The notes under the pieces: model-generated | Databases searched by the model: none | What the model was told of the DNA's origin: nothing | Seen by the model: the letters and a program-made list of their open reading frames with translations, nothing else | Shown: in pieces, positions 36,543-45,937 of the stretch | Layout: the number at the start of each line of letters is the position of its first letter | Position numbering within the stretch: position 1 is the stretch's first letter | Position numbers and translations under genes: made by a program | Assembly: GCA_015075425.1 (NCBI GenBank) | Contig: JABTUL010000002.1 | Location: 868,001 to 932,000, forward strand | Source: Spirochaetales bacterium | GTDB lineage: Bacteria; Spirochaetota; Leptospiria; Leptospirales; Leptonemataceae | Reading direction: 5' to 3' | DNA length: 64,000 nucleotides

Positions 36543-37430
36543 TTAGCCGGCGGGGACGGTTCCAGTCATTTCTTCCATGAGCTTCTGGATGGATTCGTAC
36601 AGTTCCTTGGACATATCAATGATCACCGAGGGCTTACTTTTGGAGGCGCGGCCCATACCATAAAGTTTTCCTAAAAACCGCTTGTTGCGCTCCAGCAGTT
36701 CCAGCTGCGCTTCTTTGGTGTCGGCCAGCATTTTTAAGTATTTCAAAGTCAAATACCCGTTGAGATAGATGACACCGTCAAAACCCCAGTTGTTGTCCAC
36801 ATCCGGTCCAAGCAGCATGGTGAATTGCTCATGCGGTTCCCGACCGGTGGACATAATATCCAGCGTGGGGTCGTAGTATTCCACTGCCTTGGTATACATG
36901 AAATCCCGCACCTTATCAAAGCCCAGAGTGGGGAAATCCTCCGCCAGATCCCCGAAAAGCCAGGCCGCCCGGATAGAGCAGATGGCTTTTTTGGGGGTTG
37001 GTGCAACGTTCTGGCCGCGTAACTGATAGCAATCAATGGCCAGCACATACGAGGCCGCGCCGTGGACCAGATTGCGATCCTCATGGAAGTCCACCGGCCC
37101 TACAATCTTTTCAATGCCGGTACGCCGCTGCACGGTCCGTTTCTGAAGATTTTCCACTTCCGATGGATCGACGAGCCGGTAATCCTTGGAAAAGCCAGCA
37201 TACAGACACTGCGGGCAGACAACCATGCTATAGGCCAGCGGGAATACTCGGCCGAACTTCTTGTTGGGTTCGTAAAGGCGGCGCAATTCCTGGGTCAATT
37301 TGCCGGCAATCAGGCGGCCACCACCGGAATGAAGGAGCTCCTGCTGGAACTCAAAGTCGCAAATCGGGCATACGGTGTTTTCTTTGGCCCGGTAGCTGAT
37401 GCTCTTCTGTTTGTTGATGGGAGGGGCCAT
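36543..37430 (-). CDS. DUF2225 family protein
   Basis: 295 aa from ATG 37430; the longer frame to 37619 would overlap the divergent gene and looks non-coding. The N-terminus has CPICDFEF and the later VVCPQCLYAGFSKDY, two CxxC pairs suggesting a zinc ribbon. The remainder is helical (TPR-like). This matches DUF2225, found in spirochaetes and Firmicutes, function unknown. truA follows after one base on the same strand. Confidence 0.75.
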   Translation of the reverse strand: MAPPINKQKSISYRAKENTVCPICDFEFQQELLHSGGGRLIAGKLTQELRRLYEPNKKFGRVFPLAYSMVVCPQCLYAGFSKDYRLVDPSEVENLQKRTVQRRTGIEKIVGPVDFHEDRNLVHGAASYVLAIDCYQLRGQNVAPTPKKAICSIRAAWLFGDLAEDFPTLGFDKVRDFMYTKAVEYYDPTLDIMSTGREPHEQFTMLLGPDVDNNWGFDGVIYLNGYLTLKYLKMLADTKEAQLELLERNKRFLGKLYGMGRASKSKPSVIIDMSKELYESIQKLMEEMTGTVPAG

Positions 37431-37564
37431 GAGCGTCTGATCCCGGTAGCTTTTGCTCTCCTGACAAGAATAAAAAAGGCTGGCGGCTCCCAATTTTTTG
37501 CCTTGCGGTCGGTCAGGTTCAGCCCCGGTATATCCGATACGGTAGGCAAGAAGGCTTCCACCCC

Positions 37565-38602
37565 ATGAAAAAAGCAGCTTTATGTACTCTTTTTCTCCTG
37601 CCAGGCTTTCTCCTGGCACAGTCGCACGCAGAACTGGCCAGCGACAAAAGAAAAGAAATGATCCGCTATCTGCGGCACGTCAGACCAATGGTATTTAACT
37701 TTCCCTGCGAACCTTTTCCGGTTTGCCAGGAAGAAGCCGCAGCCGATCCGGCCAAAATGAAGGATCTGGAGCGGATCAAACTGTACGATGAAATCAAGCG
37801 AATCTACCAGGAAGGACTTGTTTTCTTTTTTGAGAAAAACTATGTAAATGCTTACAGCCGCTTTCTGGATTCTCAGAAACGGATGGAAGGCCTGCTGGAA
37901 GGAATCAGCCAGAGCTACCTGGACCGGACCAGTGCCATGGTTCGTGATGCCATTGAGCGCAAAGACGAGAATGCACCGGATGATCTTGCTCTGGTGGATA
38001 TTTCCATTGAATACGGCCCCAATTCACGGAAGAGGCGCGATTTTCAGGAAGATCGGGCCGCGCCCAATGAGGCTCGCCGCTACGATCCGCGAACTTTCCG
38101 TTACGCAAAAAATAAGTATCATATAGAAAAAAACATGGAGAAAGGGTATGAGCACCTGGGTCTCGCTCGCGAAGCCCGCACCCGGGCCTTAACGGTCGAT
38201 AGCAATTTGACCCGGGAACAGAAGCTTCTACCTGTCCATCGTAAGAACCGCATTGAGATGTACATGGCCTCCGTTCATTTTTCGCGACTGGCCAAGCAGA
38301 ATGCGGAGTTTCTATATCAATTGAAATATCCTTTTGACAATTATGCTTTACACAATCCCACGGCCAAATCGGAAAATCGTCCGGAAAAACCCGGCGAAGT
38401 TGCAAGCATTGCCGGACAAAAGATGGTCTGGACGGACAACACCTATATGTTGCCCAAAAATCTGAACCCTGTTTTTGATTTACGGGTTCCGGAGCGGTAT
38501 CGCAAGGATGCTGCTGATGCGCGCAATATGATCTACAGCGATGAAGTCGATGTAAATATATTGTTCAAATACAGTAAGGTTAAACCCAATCTGATTCAGT
38601 AG
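37565..38602 (+). CDS. Hypothetical exported helical protein
   Basis: 345 aa. A signal peptide (ALCTLFLLPGFLLAQSHA) is followed by a long, charged, mostly helical sequence with a TPR-like stretch (IYQEGLVFFFEKNYVNAYSRFLDSQ). It has two nearby cysteines (FPCEPFPVCQ). No named family recognised. It is divergent from DUF2225 (134 bases apart) and 18 bases before the mgtC-like gene, possibly one operon. Confidence 0.7.
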   Translation: MKKAALCTLFLLPGFLLAQSHAELASDKRKEMIRYLRHVRPMVFNFPCEPFPVCQEEAAADPAKMKDLERIKLYDEIKRIYQEGLVFFFEKNYVNAYSRFLDSQKRMEGLLEGISQSYLDRTSAMVRDAIERKDENAPDDLALVDISIEYGPNSRKRRDFQEDRAAPNEARRYDPRTFRYAKNKYHIEKNMEKGYEHLGLAREARTRALTVDSNLTREQKLLPVHRKNRIEMYMASVHFSRLAKQNAEFLYQLKYPFDNYALHNPTAKSENRPEKPGEVASIAGQKMVWTDNTYMLPKNLNPVFDLRVPERYRKDAADARNMIYSDEVDVNILFKYSKVKPNLIQ

Positions 38603-38620
38603 CCTGCTGCGGCGATCGCG

Positions 38621-39328
38621 ATGCAAGTGTTAGCGGACCTTCTGCTTCCCGATGCTTTCACGATTGCCGCAACAATCAAGCTTTCTATCGCCATGCTCTG
38701 CGGTATGATCGTGGGGCTTGAGCGCTCCTATCGCGGCAAACCCGCTGGAATCCGTACCAACATTCTGATTTCTATGGGATCCTGTCTCTTCATGATCGTC
38801 TCCGAGTATGTAGCCGAAGAATCCCGCAAGCAGGGTTTTCCCACCGCCGATCCGGCAAGGATTGCTGCTCAGGTTGTGACCGGCATTGGATTTCTGGGGG
38901 CTGGAACCATCCTGCGCAACCGCGGTCTGATTACCGGTCTTACATCTGCTGCCAGCGTCTGGGTTGTAGCTGCCATCGGTCTGGCTGTGGGTGCCGGGCT
39001 GGTAAAAGTGGGCATCTTTTTAGCCGTATTCATCGTGATCATTATGGAAATCTTCCGACTGGTGGTTCGCCGGATCCGACTGGAGCGATTTCGCTACAGC
39101 AGTCTGGAAATCGTAATGAAAAAGAAAGGTATTGTTCAAGATGTGCGCAAGCTATTTCGACAGCAAAAAATCACTTACACCAATGAATCCACGGAAGATG
39201 TTCTGGGAGAATTTCACTACCGGGCTACGCTCTACTTCCGCGGTGATCGCGAAAAATGGATTGAAGATTCCATCGGCAAAATTGATGGGGTGCGGTCGGT
39301 GATACTTCAGGCTCAGGGCGTTGAGTAG
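38621..39328 (+). CDS. MgtC/SapB family membrane protein
   Basis: 235 aa. Four or five membrane helices with hallmarks CGMIVGLERSYRGKPAGIRTN, VVTGIGFLGAGTILRN and GLTSAASVWVVAAIGLAVGAG. A cytosolic ACT-like C-terminal domain (~150-235) follows. MgtC proteins modulate ATP synthase or magnesium/phosphate homeostasis and support survival at low Mg2+. The stop is one base from the convergent lipase stop. Confidence 0.92.
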   Translation: MQVLADLLLPDAFTIAATIKLSIAMLCGMIVGLERSYRGKPAGIRTNILISMGSCLFMIVSEYVAEESRKQGFPTADPARIAAQVVTGIGFLGAGTILRNRGLITGLTSAASVWVVAAIGLAVGAGLVKVGIFLAVFIVIIMEIFRLVVRRIRLERFRYSSLEIVMKKKGIVQDVRKLFRQQKITYTNESTEDVLGEFHYRATLYFRGDREKWIEDSIGKIDGVRSVILQAQGVE

Positions 39329-39329
39329 C

Positions 39330-40250
39330 TCAAAAAGGCCACAAACAACTCCCTTTGCGTAGGGGATTTTTATCGATATTCCTCTGTGCATTTTCCTGGT
39401 AACGCTTCATCTGATGGAAAGAAACGCAACGATGCATTTGTAACAATGAGCAGCGCAGTTCCGATTCACCGTTTCCAGCGCGGACTCTTGAGGATTCATC
39501 GTAGTAAACAAGCTGTCCCACATGGGTGAAATCGAGCAGTTCGGGTGGAGTATCCGGAACTGGATCCTTATAGTTACGAATTCGATAGCTGATTACCGCA
39601 TAACGGGAGTCGAAATTTTCTTTGAATACGCGGTTTCCCACGCGGGGAGCACCATAGGTATACAGTCCGGTAACACTATCGGGCGGCGCCACGGCACGAG
39701 CTACGGCCAGGGTAGCCAGAGCGCCGCCCAGGCTGTGGCCGGTGAAGAGAACCGGTTGATCGCGATCGCGCAATTGTTCTATGGATCTGGAAAGGCGAGT
39801 CGCCACTTTATCAAGCGCCTGATGAAATCCCGAATGGACCCGGCCCATACCCTGACCGCGCAAAGAAGTAAGCTCGTCCTGAGTTGCTTGCAGGTCAGAA
39901 AGCGCATTCTGCACGGAATCTGTGCCGCGAAAAACGACGATCAGGACGCTGCGGTTGCCGGCAATAAATCCGGCCGTGTCTGTGACCGGATCATGGAAAA
40001 CGATGGAACGGTCAATGGCCAGCAGCGGCCGCAATTCCTCAAAGAATACAGGCGGGACGCTGCCCCCTGACGCGCGATTGTAATCGAGTCTGTAGGCCTG
40101 ATGGGAAAGGGCTGCCAGGGCATACGCAATTTTGCCGTTGTAGCGCCCGGAGCTGTATTCCCGGCGGGTAATCTCCCGCGAGCAGGCAGAAAAAAATAGC
40201 GCTACAATTAATAAGAAAGTAATCTTATAGTAGTAGGGTTTTGCTTTCAA
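39330..40250 (-). CDS. Class 3 lipase-like lipoprotein
   Basis: 306 aa. Lipobox FFSAC. The Lipase_3 core has VVFRGTDS (oxyanion region) and the nucleophile elbow TGHSLGGALATLAV. YTYGAPRVGN and later DPVPDTPPELLDFTHVG supply the Asp and His part of the triad. It probably hydrolyses acylglycerols in the envelope. Its ATG overlaps the MaoC gene stop by four bases (40247-40250), so it belongs to the MaoC operon. Confidence 0.9.
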   Translation of the reverse strand: MKAKPYYYKITFLLIVALFFSACSREITRREYSSGRYNGKIAYALAALSHQAYRLDYNRASGGSVPPVFFEELRPLLAIDRSIVFHDPVTDTAGFIAGNRSVLIVVFRGTDSVQNALSDLQATQDELTSLRGQGMGRVHSGFHQALDKVATRLSRSIEQLRDRDQPVLFTGHSLGGALATLAVARAVAPPDSVTGLYTYGAPRVGNRVFKENFDSRYAVISYRIRNYKDPVPDTPPELLDFTHVGQLVYYDESSRVRAGNGESELRCSLLQMHRCVSFHQMKRYQENAQRNIDKNPLRKGSCLWPF

Positions 40251-40666
40251 TCGCAGTTGACGATGAGATCACCGGAAACTCTGGCCTTCTGATCCGGGCC
40301 CAGCGCTTCCAGACTTACATAGAGGCGCTTTTTGCCATCCTCTTCCTTTTTCTTTTTCACCACACCCTTGCACACGATTGTGTCCCCGGGCAGCACCATT
40401 CCTTTGAATTTCACACTCAGGTTTTCAATCTGCGCCGGGTGGGCCCAGTTGCTGGCCATGCGACCGAGCTGGGCCATGGCATACATCCCGTGGGCAATAG
40501 TCGAGGGCAGTCCCACGGATCTGGCAAACTCAGGATCTGTGTGTATGGGATTGAAGTCCCCTGAGGCTCCGGCGTAACGGACCAGATCCATCTGCTGAAC
40601 CGGTCCGAACTTTAGCTCAGGAATCTCCTGACCTTCATTGTAGGCGTCAAACTTGATGCGCTCCAT
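40247..40666 (-). CDS. MaoC-type (R)-hydroxyacyl dehydratase subunit
   Basis: 139 aa, single hot-dog domain. DLVRYAGASGDFNPIHTDPEFA carries the catalytic Asp/His of R-specific hydratases, followed by GLPSTIAHGMYAMA. The partner gene upstream encodes a related but different hot-dog protein, and the pair resembles HadA/HadB heterodimers. It acts on 3-hydroxyacyl thioesters, in either lipid synthesis or beta-oxidation. Confidence 0.88.
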   Translation of the reverse strand: MERIKFDAYNEGQEIPELKFGPVQQMDLVRYAGASGDFNPIHTDPEFARSVGLPSTIAHGMYAMAQLGRMASNWAHPAQIENLSVKFKGMVLPGDTIVCKGVVKKKKEEDGKKRLYVSLEALGPDQKARVSGDLIVNCD

Positions 40667-40667
40667 A

Positions 40668-41117
40668 CTATTTGCCCTCCGGTCGCATGACGATGGCCAT
40701 TTCCGCTTCTATGCAAGGCCCTCTGTCATCAGAGTAAACTGTTTTGAATGTGACCATGTCCATCTTTCCGGTTTTCACATCCGATATCTCGCCTTCTGCC
40801 TTGATTACGGTGCCCGGATAGATCGGTCTGAGATAAGTATATTCTTCTTTCATGTGCAGAAGGCGGCTGGTATCAATGCCCAGGCCGGAAAGATCCTTCC
40901 AGAAATTTTCAAAGCCCCAGCCCCAGAAAACAAAGGTGGTCTGGAATGTGGGCGGAACTGGAGTGTCTTCAAAACCGGCAGCCCGGGCCGCAACCGGATC
41001 CGTATAGATGGGATTTTGTTCACCGATTGCCAGGCAAAATTCCCGCACTTTACCGCGCTCGACTGTATAGCTGTAGGAAGGCAGCTTTTTTCCCGCCAGA
41101 TCTTTGGATATAGCCAT
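40668..41117 (-). CDS. MaoC-like N-terminal dehydratase partner subunit
   Basis: 149 aa. FAS1-like/MaoC_dehydrat_N type: KVREFCLAIGEQNPIYTDPVAARAAGF in the place where active subunits have the Asp/His pair, then PPTFQTTF and later LLHMKEEYTYLRPIYPGTV. It lacks the full catalytic pattern, as HadA/HadC-like partners do, and starts the operon that includes the MaoC subunit and the lipase. One base separates it from the next gene. Confidence 0.85.
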   Translation of the reverse strand: MAISKDLAGKKLPSYSYTVERGKVREFCLAIGEQNPIYTDPVAARAAGFEDTPVPPTFQTTFVFWGWGFENFWKDLSGLGIDTSRLLHMKEEYTYLRPIYPGTVIKAEGEISDVKTGKMDMVTFKTVYSDDRGPCIEAEMAIVMRPEGK

Positions 41118-41146
41118 GAGCTACGCTTGCTTTTTGCTTCTGGCAG

Positions 41147-41446
41147 TCAAGGAAGAATAGCGTAACGGATATCCACCGATGCTAAAAAAGATTGAATGGA
41201 TTGCAGGGATCCGGACATGGCCTCCACATCCTTGCGCTGGGCGGCCTCTTCCAGGGCTGCCCCCACTTCAGAAATCCGATTCAGTCCATATCCTCCTCCA
41301 GAACCCTTCCAGTTGTGAGCAATTCGGCTGACCGTCAGGAAGTCACCGTTTTCCAGTGCTGCCCGCATCTGGCCCACCTCTTCCTCCACCCGACTCAAAT
41401 AACCAGGAACGATGGGTTGCAGGTCAGCATCAATAGTAACAATCAT
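41147..41446 (-). CDS. Free-standing HPt phosphotransfer protein
   Basis: 99 aa from ATG 41446; a TTG at 41482 would add 12 residues. A four-helix HPt domain with RIAHNWKGSGGGYGL, where His44 is the phospho-acceptor, preceded by an MRAALENGD helix. It is a shuttle in multistep phosphorelays, and the nearby hybrid histidine kinase is a natural partner. Confidence 0.85.
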   Translation of the reverse strand: MIVTIDADLQPIVPGYLSRVEEEVGQMRAALENGDFLTVSRIAHNWKGSGGGYGLNRISEVGAALEEAAQRKDVEAMSGSLQSIQSFLASVDIRYAILP

Positions 41447-41529
41447 GGCAGCGGAAAGTGTATCCCGGGCTCCGGCTGGCAATCAAAAATAGAACGTTGA
41501 CGTCTGTAATTGCTCTGGCAAGCAGGTTT

Positions 41530-42246
41530 ATGCGCAACCGGGCCGTTTTTCTTTTCTTTCTGATCGCTTTGACCGTATCCCCGGCCAATCCCATTGTCAT
41601 TCAGAAAGGAGAGACGATCGATACATTTTCCCGTAAGTATCTGAGTGACCCCCGGAAATGGCGCGACGTTTTACGCGCCAATAAGCTGACGGAGAAGGAT
41701 TTTAAACCAGGAGTGCGTATTGAGATCCCCCGGGATGTTCTGCGGCGCGGGGATGCTATGGTGGTGAATATGCAAAGGCGAGCCGAGTATTCACGCTCCC
41801 ATTCTGAGGACTGGCTCTCTGCGGTAACGGGCCTCATGCTGTATGCGCAGGACCGGGTGAAGACCGATACGCAGGGAGCCCTTCAGCTTGCGTTTCGCAA
41901 CCAGGCCCAGGTCACGGTCCGGCCGGGCACAGAACTCATCCTGAATATCGAAGGTTCGGATGGCCTTTTCCTGAAGGAAGGTCGCATACGCTCCGTCCTC
42001 AAGGAGAAGGCTGCTTTCAGCGTTACCACTCCCGCCGCGATCGCTTCTGTTCGTGGTACGGATTTTGAGACCGAGGTATCGAAATCAGGTTCCACCACGG
42101 TTTCCTGCTTTGCCGGCAGCGTGGACGTTACCGCCCAGGGGAGAACGGTGAATTTGCCGGCCGGTCATACTTTGAATGTGGAACCGGGAAAACCACCGGC
42201 CGCCCCGCAAAAATTACCGCCACCACCCGCACGAAAGATCCAATGA
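41530..42246 (+). CDS. LysM-FecR exported protein
   Basis: 238 aa from ATG 41530, with AGCAGG upstream; the frame extends to 41458 but not convincingly. Signal peptide VFLFFLIALTVSPANP, then a LysM domain (IQKGETIDTFSRKYL, DPRKWRDVLRANKLTEKDF) and a FecR domain with TPAAIASVRGTDFETEVS. A Pro-rich tail ends the protein. LysM-FecR proteins bind peptidoglycan and act as envelope sensors or scaffolds. The next gene overlaps as ATGA (42243-42246). Confidence 0.88.
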   Translation: MRNRAVFLFFLIALTVSPANPIVIQKGETIDTFSRKYLSDPRKWRDVLRANKLTEKDFKPGVRIEIPRDVLRRGDAMVVNMQRRAEYSRSHSEDWLSAVTGLMLYAQDRVKTDTQGALQLAFRNQAQVTVRPGTELILNIEGSDGLFLKEGRIRSVLKEKAAFSVTTPAAIASVRGTDFETEVSKSGSTTVSCFAGSVDVTAQGRTVNLPAGHTLNVEPGKPPAAPQKLPPPPARKIQ

Positions 42247-43373
42247 AACTTCTTTTGCCCGTAGCCGTTGTTCTTACCGGACAGCTCCTGGCCGGGCCGA
42301 TTGAGTTTGAACCGGTAGCCGATGTAGATGGTTATGAAATTCAATGGTTTCATGAGAAACCGGCCAGCGACGAATTTGCAGACGGTCCCGTCGAAATGGT
42401 AAGTGAGCCCAGAGCGGAGAGCCGTGATTATCGTTTTTTTCGGGTTCGCAGTGTTCGCGGAGAGGTAAAAGGTCAGTGGTCAGCAGTGCAGCCGGTGAGC
42501 GTCGCTGCGGGCTCGGCAGTGCCTTCTTTCTCCGGAAGCCTCATCCGCGGGCGGGTAGAGTATCTGTCACTTCGCACGGCGGGGGCCCTGCATCTGCGGG
42601 TCCACTCCACGGATTCGGGTTCTGGCGTGGAAGATGTGTTCATTCGCCTTAACGATGGGCCCTTTGAGCGTAAACCCGATCCGGTTGTCACCATCACCAC
42701 AGACGGGCCGCACGACATCTACTGGTATGCAAAAGATCGAGTTGGTTTGAAAACGAAAATACAATCCCGTCACTTGATGGTGGACAGTTCCCCGCCCCTT
42801 GTTTCCTGCCGTGTACTCGGATCCCTGCAATCGAGCGATGGTGAAGTAACAGAGCAAGCACAGCTTGTCATAACGGCAAGCGATGAAGGCGTGGGCATGG
42901 GCAAACTGCTCTGGCGCAGCGCGATCAGTTCCAGCTGGTCCGACTATACCGAGCCCATCCCCTTAAAAGAGCATGTTCTGGGCACTAACGGAGCCATCTT
43001 TGTGCGTGCTTTCGATGAGCTGGGCAATGAGGCACCCATGGTTACTTTTGCTTTTCGGATCGCGACGGGAGCAGAGCCTGAATTGCCGGCCGCTCTGGCC
43101 CGCTTTGGCAAAGGCAAGCAGGAGAAGGTCCCGCGCGAAGGCATTGCCATCGATGGCTTGAAACCCGGAGAGGCCCTGCTTGTCGAGATGCCGGATGGTA
43201 AAAAAGTTCCCCTGGCCAATGGTGACCGGTTGATGGTTCCTGGTGGTAAGCAGAAATTAAAGATAAAATTTACAGATAGCCTGGGTCGGGAAACGGAGCA
43301 GGAAATTGAAGTCTTTTCCGATCGCGAGCCACCCCAGACAGAAATTCGTGTCATTCACGGAGACGAACAGTAG
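42243..43373 (+). CDS. Exported protein with OmpL47-like Ig domains
   Basis: 376 aa. A signal peptide (LLLPVAVVLTGQLLAG) is followed by Ig-like/OmpL47-type modules: SGSGVEDVFIRLNDGPFER then GPHDIYWYAKDRVGL, and a second with GVGMGKLLWRS then FVRAFDELGNE. OmpL47-type modules are frequent in Leptospira surface proteins. Translationally coupled to the LysM-FecR gene. Its last 23 bases overlap the convergent hybrid kinase gene. Confidence 0.75.
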   Translation: MKLLLPVAVVLTGQLLAGPIEFEPVADVDGYEIQWFHEKPASDEFADGPVEMVSEPRAESRDYRFFRVRSVRGEVKGQWSAVQPVSVAAGSAVPSFSGSLIRGRVEYLSLRTAGALHLRVHSTDSGSGVEDVFIRLNDGPFERKPDPVVTITTDGPHDIYWYAKDRVGLKTKIQSRHLMVDSSPPLVSCRVLGSLQSSDGEVTEQAQLVITASDEGVGMGKLLWRSAISSSWSDYTEPIPLKEHVLGTNGAIFVRAFDELGNEAPMVTFAFRIATGAEPELPAALARFGKGKQEKVPREGIAIDGLKPGEALLVEMPDGKKVPLANGDRLMVPGGKQKLKIKFTDSLGRETEQEIEVFSDREPPQTEIRVIHGDEQ

Positions 43374-45885
43374 CTTCACATTGCCGTAAAACGCTGATCA
43401 GGTCTTTCTTTTTGAATGGTTTGGCCAGGTAAGCATTGCAACCGGCGTTCAAACATTCCTGAATCTGCTCCGCACTGCTGTAGGCTGTGAGGGCCACGAT
43501 CTGCACCGGATCCGTGACAGCCGATTGCTCTTTTTCACGCAGGAGACGGGTAGCAGCCATGCCGTCGAGTTCTGGCATCTGGATATCCATAAACACCAGG
43601 TCAAAGGATCCTGGCCGGTACAGCTCCAGAGCCTCCCGTCCGTCCTTTGCCTCAGTAATTTTAACACCCGGTTCGCTCTGTAAGAGAGCCTGGAAGAGAA
43701 TCCGGTTGCTCGGGTTGTCATCTACCAGAAGAATCCGCAGCGCAGTCAGAGGTCGGACGGACTCGATCGTTTCTGTTGTTTGTCGCACCTCTGTCGTGTC
43801 AATGGCCCGGGCCACTTCCAGTTTCAGAGTCGCCCCAAAGATGGAGCCACAGCCCTCCGCACTGAATACACGAATACGCCCACCCATCAGCCCTACAAGT
43901 TTGCGAGTGATGGCCAGGCCAAGCCCCGTCCCACCGTGTCCTGGTCGATTTCCCTGCTCGAAGGGCTGGAAAATTTCTGCGGCCCGGCTGCGCGGAATTC
44001 CAGGTCCGCTGTCGCGGACGGCCACAAAGAGGCGAAGCCCATCCCTGGATTGCAGAGCGGACAGGCGTAATTCTACAATTCCCTGGGTTGTGAACTTCAG
44101 GGCATTGCCGGTGAGATTGACGCAAATCTGACGTATCTTATCCTCATCGCCATTCAACCATTCGGGGAGTCTGCGCAGGGAGTGCCGCAAACCCACCCCG
44201 GGAGCGGCCAGATTGCTCAGAAGAGCCGTTACATCCCGTGCCAGTTGTGCCGGCTGGAACGGCCGGCGGGAAAGGGAAAACTTTCCGGCCTCCATACGCG
44301 AAAGGTCAAGGATCTGATTGATAATGGAAAGGAGGCTCCTGCCTGCATTGTGAAAGATGTCCAGCATTTGCTGTTGTTTCTGGTCCAGGCGGGTCTCTGC
44401 CAGAAGGTCGGCTGTGGCCAGAACGGCATTGAGCGGGGTGCGGATTTCATGACTCATTGTGGCTAAGAAGGCTGCGCGAAACTCCGCCATGCGCAGGGCC
44501 TCTTCTCTCTGGGAGTAGAGGTTCTGAATCGTGCGCAATTCATCCGTCAGGTCGTGGAAGTATAAAATCCACCCGGCCACCAGGCCCTGGTTGTGCCAGG
44601 GCATGATGGCAATTTCAAAGGCTCGCTCTTCTCCGCTGGCGACCCGCAGACTCAGCGGAATGCTGGTTCGGGAAGATTCGGAAAGAAAAATGCCGGCCAG
44701 TTTTTTGAGCAAAAGGCCAGGGCGAGCAGCGGTGAATTCTCCCTCTCCGGTTTCAAAGGTTTGCCCAAAAGCCTGGTTGCGCAGTTGCACGGTACCTTCG
44801 GGGTCGATCAGGAGCACCGGATCTCCCAGGCTGCGCACAACGGCATTGAGCAGATGTTCCTGTTCTACAATTTCTTCAATATTTAATTGATGGTAGCGGC
44901 GCAACCGCAAGCGCAGAGCATTCAGTCCTTTGAATATCAGGCGTCTTTCGTCAAGGGCCCGGATGCGGGGAACAACGCTGTAATTGTTTTCCGCAATGGC
45001 CTGCAAAAATCCCCTGATGGTAATGAGTGGCTCGATCTGTTCGCGAGCGGTGTAGTATGAATACAGCAGGGCCAGCAGGATAATACCCAGCAAAAAAGCG
45101 CTCTGCCAGAAGATATCGGTCTGTAGCGGGCCCAGGACAACGCTGCGTGGCCGGGCAAAAAGGGCACGAAAGGGAAGGCCGGGCAGAGTCAATTGCAGAG
45201 CCAGATAATGAGTATCATTTACTTTAAGATCGTGAATGTATTGTAAAAATCCATCCCTGGACCCCACTTCAAGGTAAGCCTGCTGCCATTCAACCGGTAC
45301 CGTCTGGTCGAGCTGGACCATGTTGGAACCGGCGGCGCTATCATCGGAATTGAACAAAAAGACGATCTGGTCCGGTGGTATCATAGCATTTTTGAGTAAA
45401 AAATCACTGAGAAAGGTGCCGTCAAAAAGCCAGAAAGCATAGTTATTTTCTGTTTTTTTTAGTATATAGAGTAGCTCCGGGCCATGACTTTCCTCGAGCA
45501 GTCCCGTTTGCGAAAAAAGCAACCATTCCGGGCTGTTTTCGGCAGGCTGAATTTTGCGCTTCAAGGGAAGCCGGGCCGGGTGGTAGGTGAAGCCCTGCTG
45601 GCGCAGCAGGGGATTATTCCGGTCAAGGGCCGCCTGATCTTTGATCTGGTTCTCCAGCTCCCGGGCCAGCAAACGACCCAGCAACAATTGCTCTTCCAGG
45701 ATGCGATCCCGAAGTCCCTGAAACTGGCGCATGAGTAGAAAGACGGCAATGCCCGCCAGAGGCAGGACAAAGAGGAGAACGAGCCGCAGAAAAGTCCTGG
45801 CCTGCAAATTCAGCGAGCGGGGGAAGCCGAACGGCCAGCCGGATCTTTTCATGGCTGGACCTACCATCGGTCCATAGAATGGCAA
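43351..45885 (-). CDS. Hybrid histidine kinase with receiver domain
   Basis: 844 aa from ATG 45885; ATG 45852 is an alternative. TM helix at ~33-55, a ~200-residue extracytoplasmic sensor, TM at ~262-282, a PAS domain (~350-450), HisKA with MSHEIRTPLNAV near 475 (phospho-His), HATPase (NALKF ~600, GTGLGLAI ~650), and a C-terminal receiver (VDDN ~722, phospho-Asp in MDIQMPELDG ~765, YLAKPF). It needs an HPt partner to complete a relay; one is encoded at 41147-41446. Confidence 0.94.
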   Translation of the reverse strand: MPFYGPMVGPAMKRSGWPFGFPRSLNLQARTFLRLVLLFVLPLAGIAVFLLMRQFQGLRDRILEEQLLLGRLLARELENQIKDQAALDRNNPLLRQQGFTYHPARLPLKRKIQPAENSPEWLLFSQTGLLEESHGPELLYILKKTENNYAFWLFDGTFLSDFLLKNAMIPPDQIVFLFNSDDSAAGSNMVQLDQTVPVEWQQAYLEVGSRDGFLQYIHDLKVNDTHYLALQLTLPGLPFRALFARPRSVVLGPLQTDIFWQSAFLLGIILLALLYSYYTAREQIEPLITIRGFLQAIAENNYSVVPRIRALDERRLIFKGLNALRLRLRRYHQLNIEEIVEQEHLLNAVVRSLGDPVLLIDPEGTVQLRNQAFGQTFETGEGEFTAARPGLLLKKLAGIFLSESSRTSIPLSLRVASGEERAFEIAIMPWHNQGLVAGWILYFHDLTDELRTIQNLYSQREEALRMAEFRAAFLATMSHEIRTPLNAVLATADLLAETRLDQKQQQMLDIFHNAGRSLLSIINQILDLSRMEAGKFSLSRRPFQPAQLARDVTALLSNLAAPGVGLRHSLRRLPEWLNGDEDKIRQICVNLTGNALKFTTQGIVELRLSALQSRDGLRLFVAVRDSGPGIPRSRAAEIFQPFEQGNRPGHGGTGLGLAITRKLVGLMGGRIRVFSAEGCGSIFGATLKLEVARAIDTTEVRQTTETIESVRPLTALRILLVDDNPSNRILFQALLQSEPGVKITEAKDGREALELYRPGSFDLVFMDIQMPELDGMAATRLLREKEQSAVTDPVQIVALTAYSSAEQIQECLNAGCNAYLAKPFKKKDLISVLRQCEATVRLRE

Positions 45886-45937
45886 GTGTTAAGACATTTT
45901 GCGCTTGCCTGTATTTATGGAGATTTTAGGCGGACTC

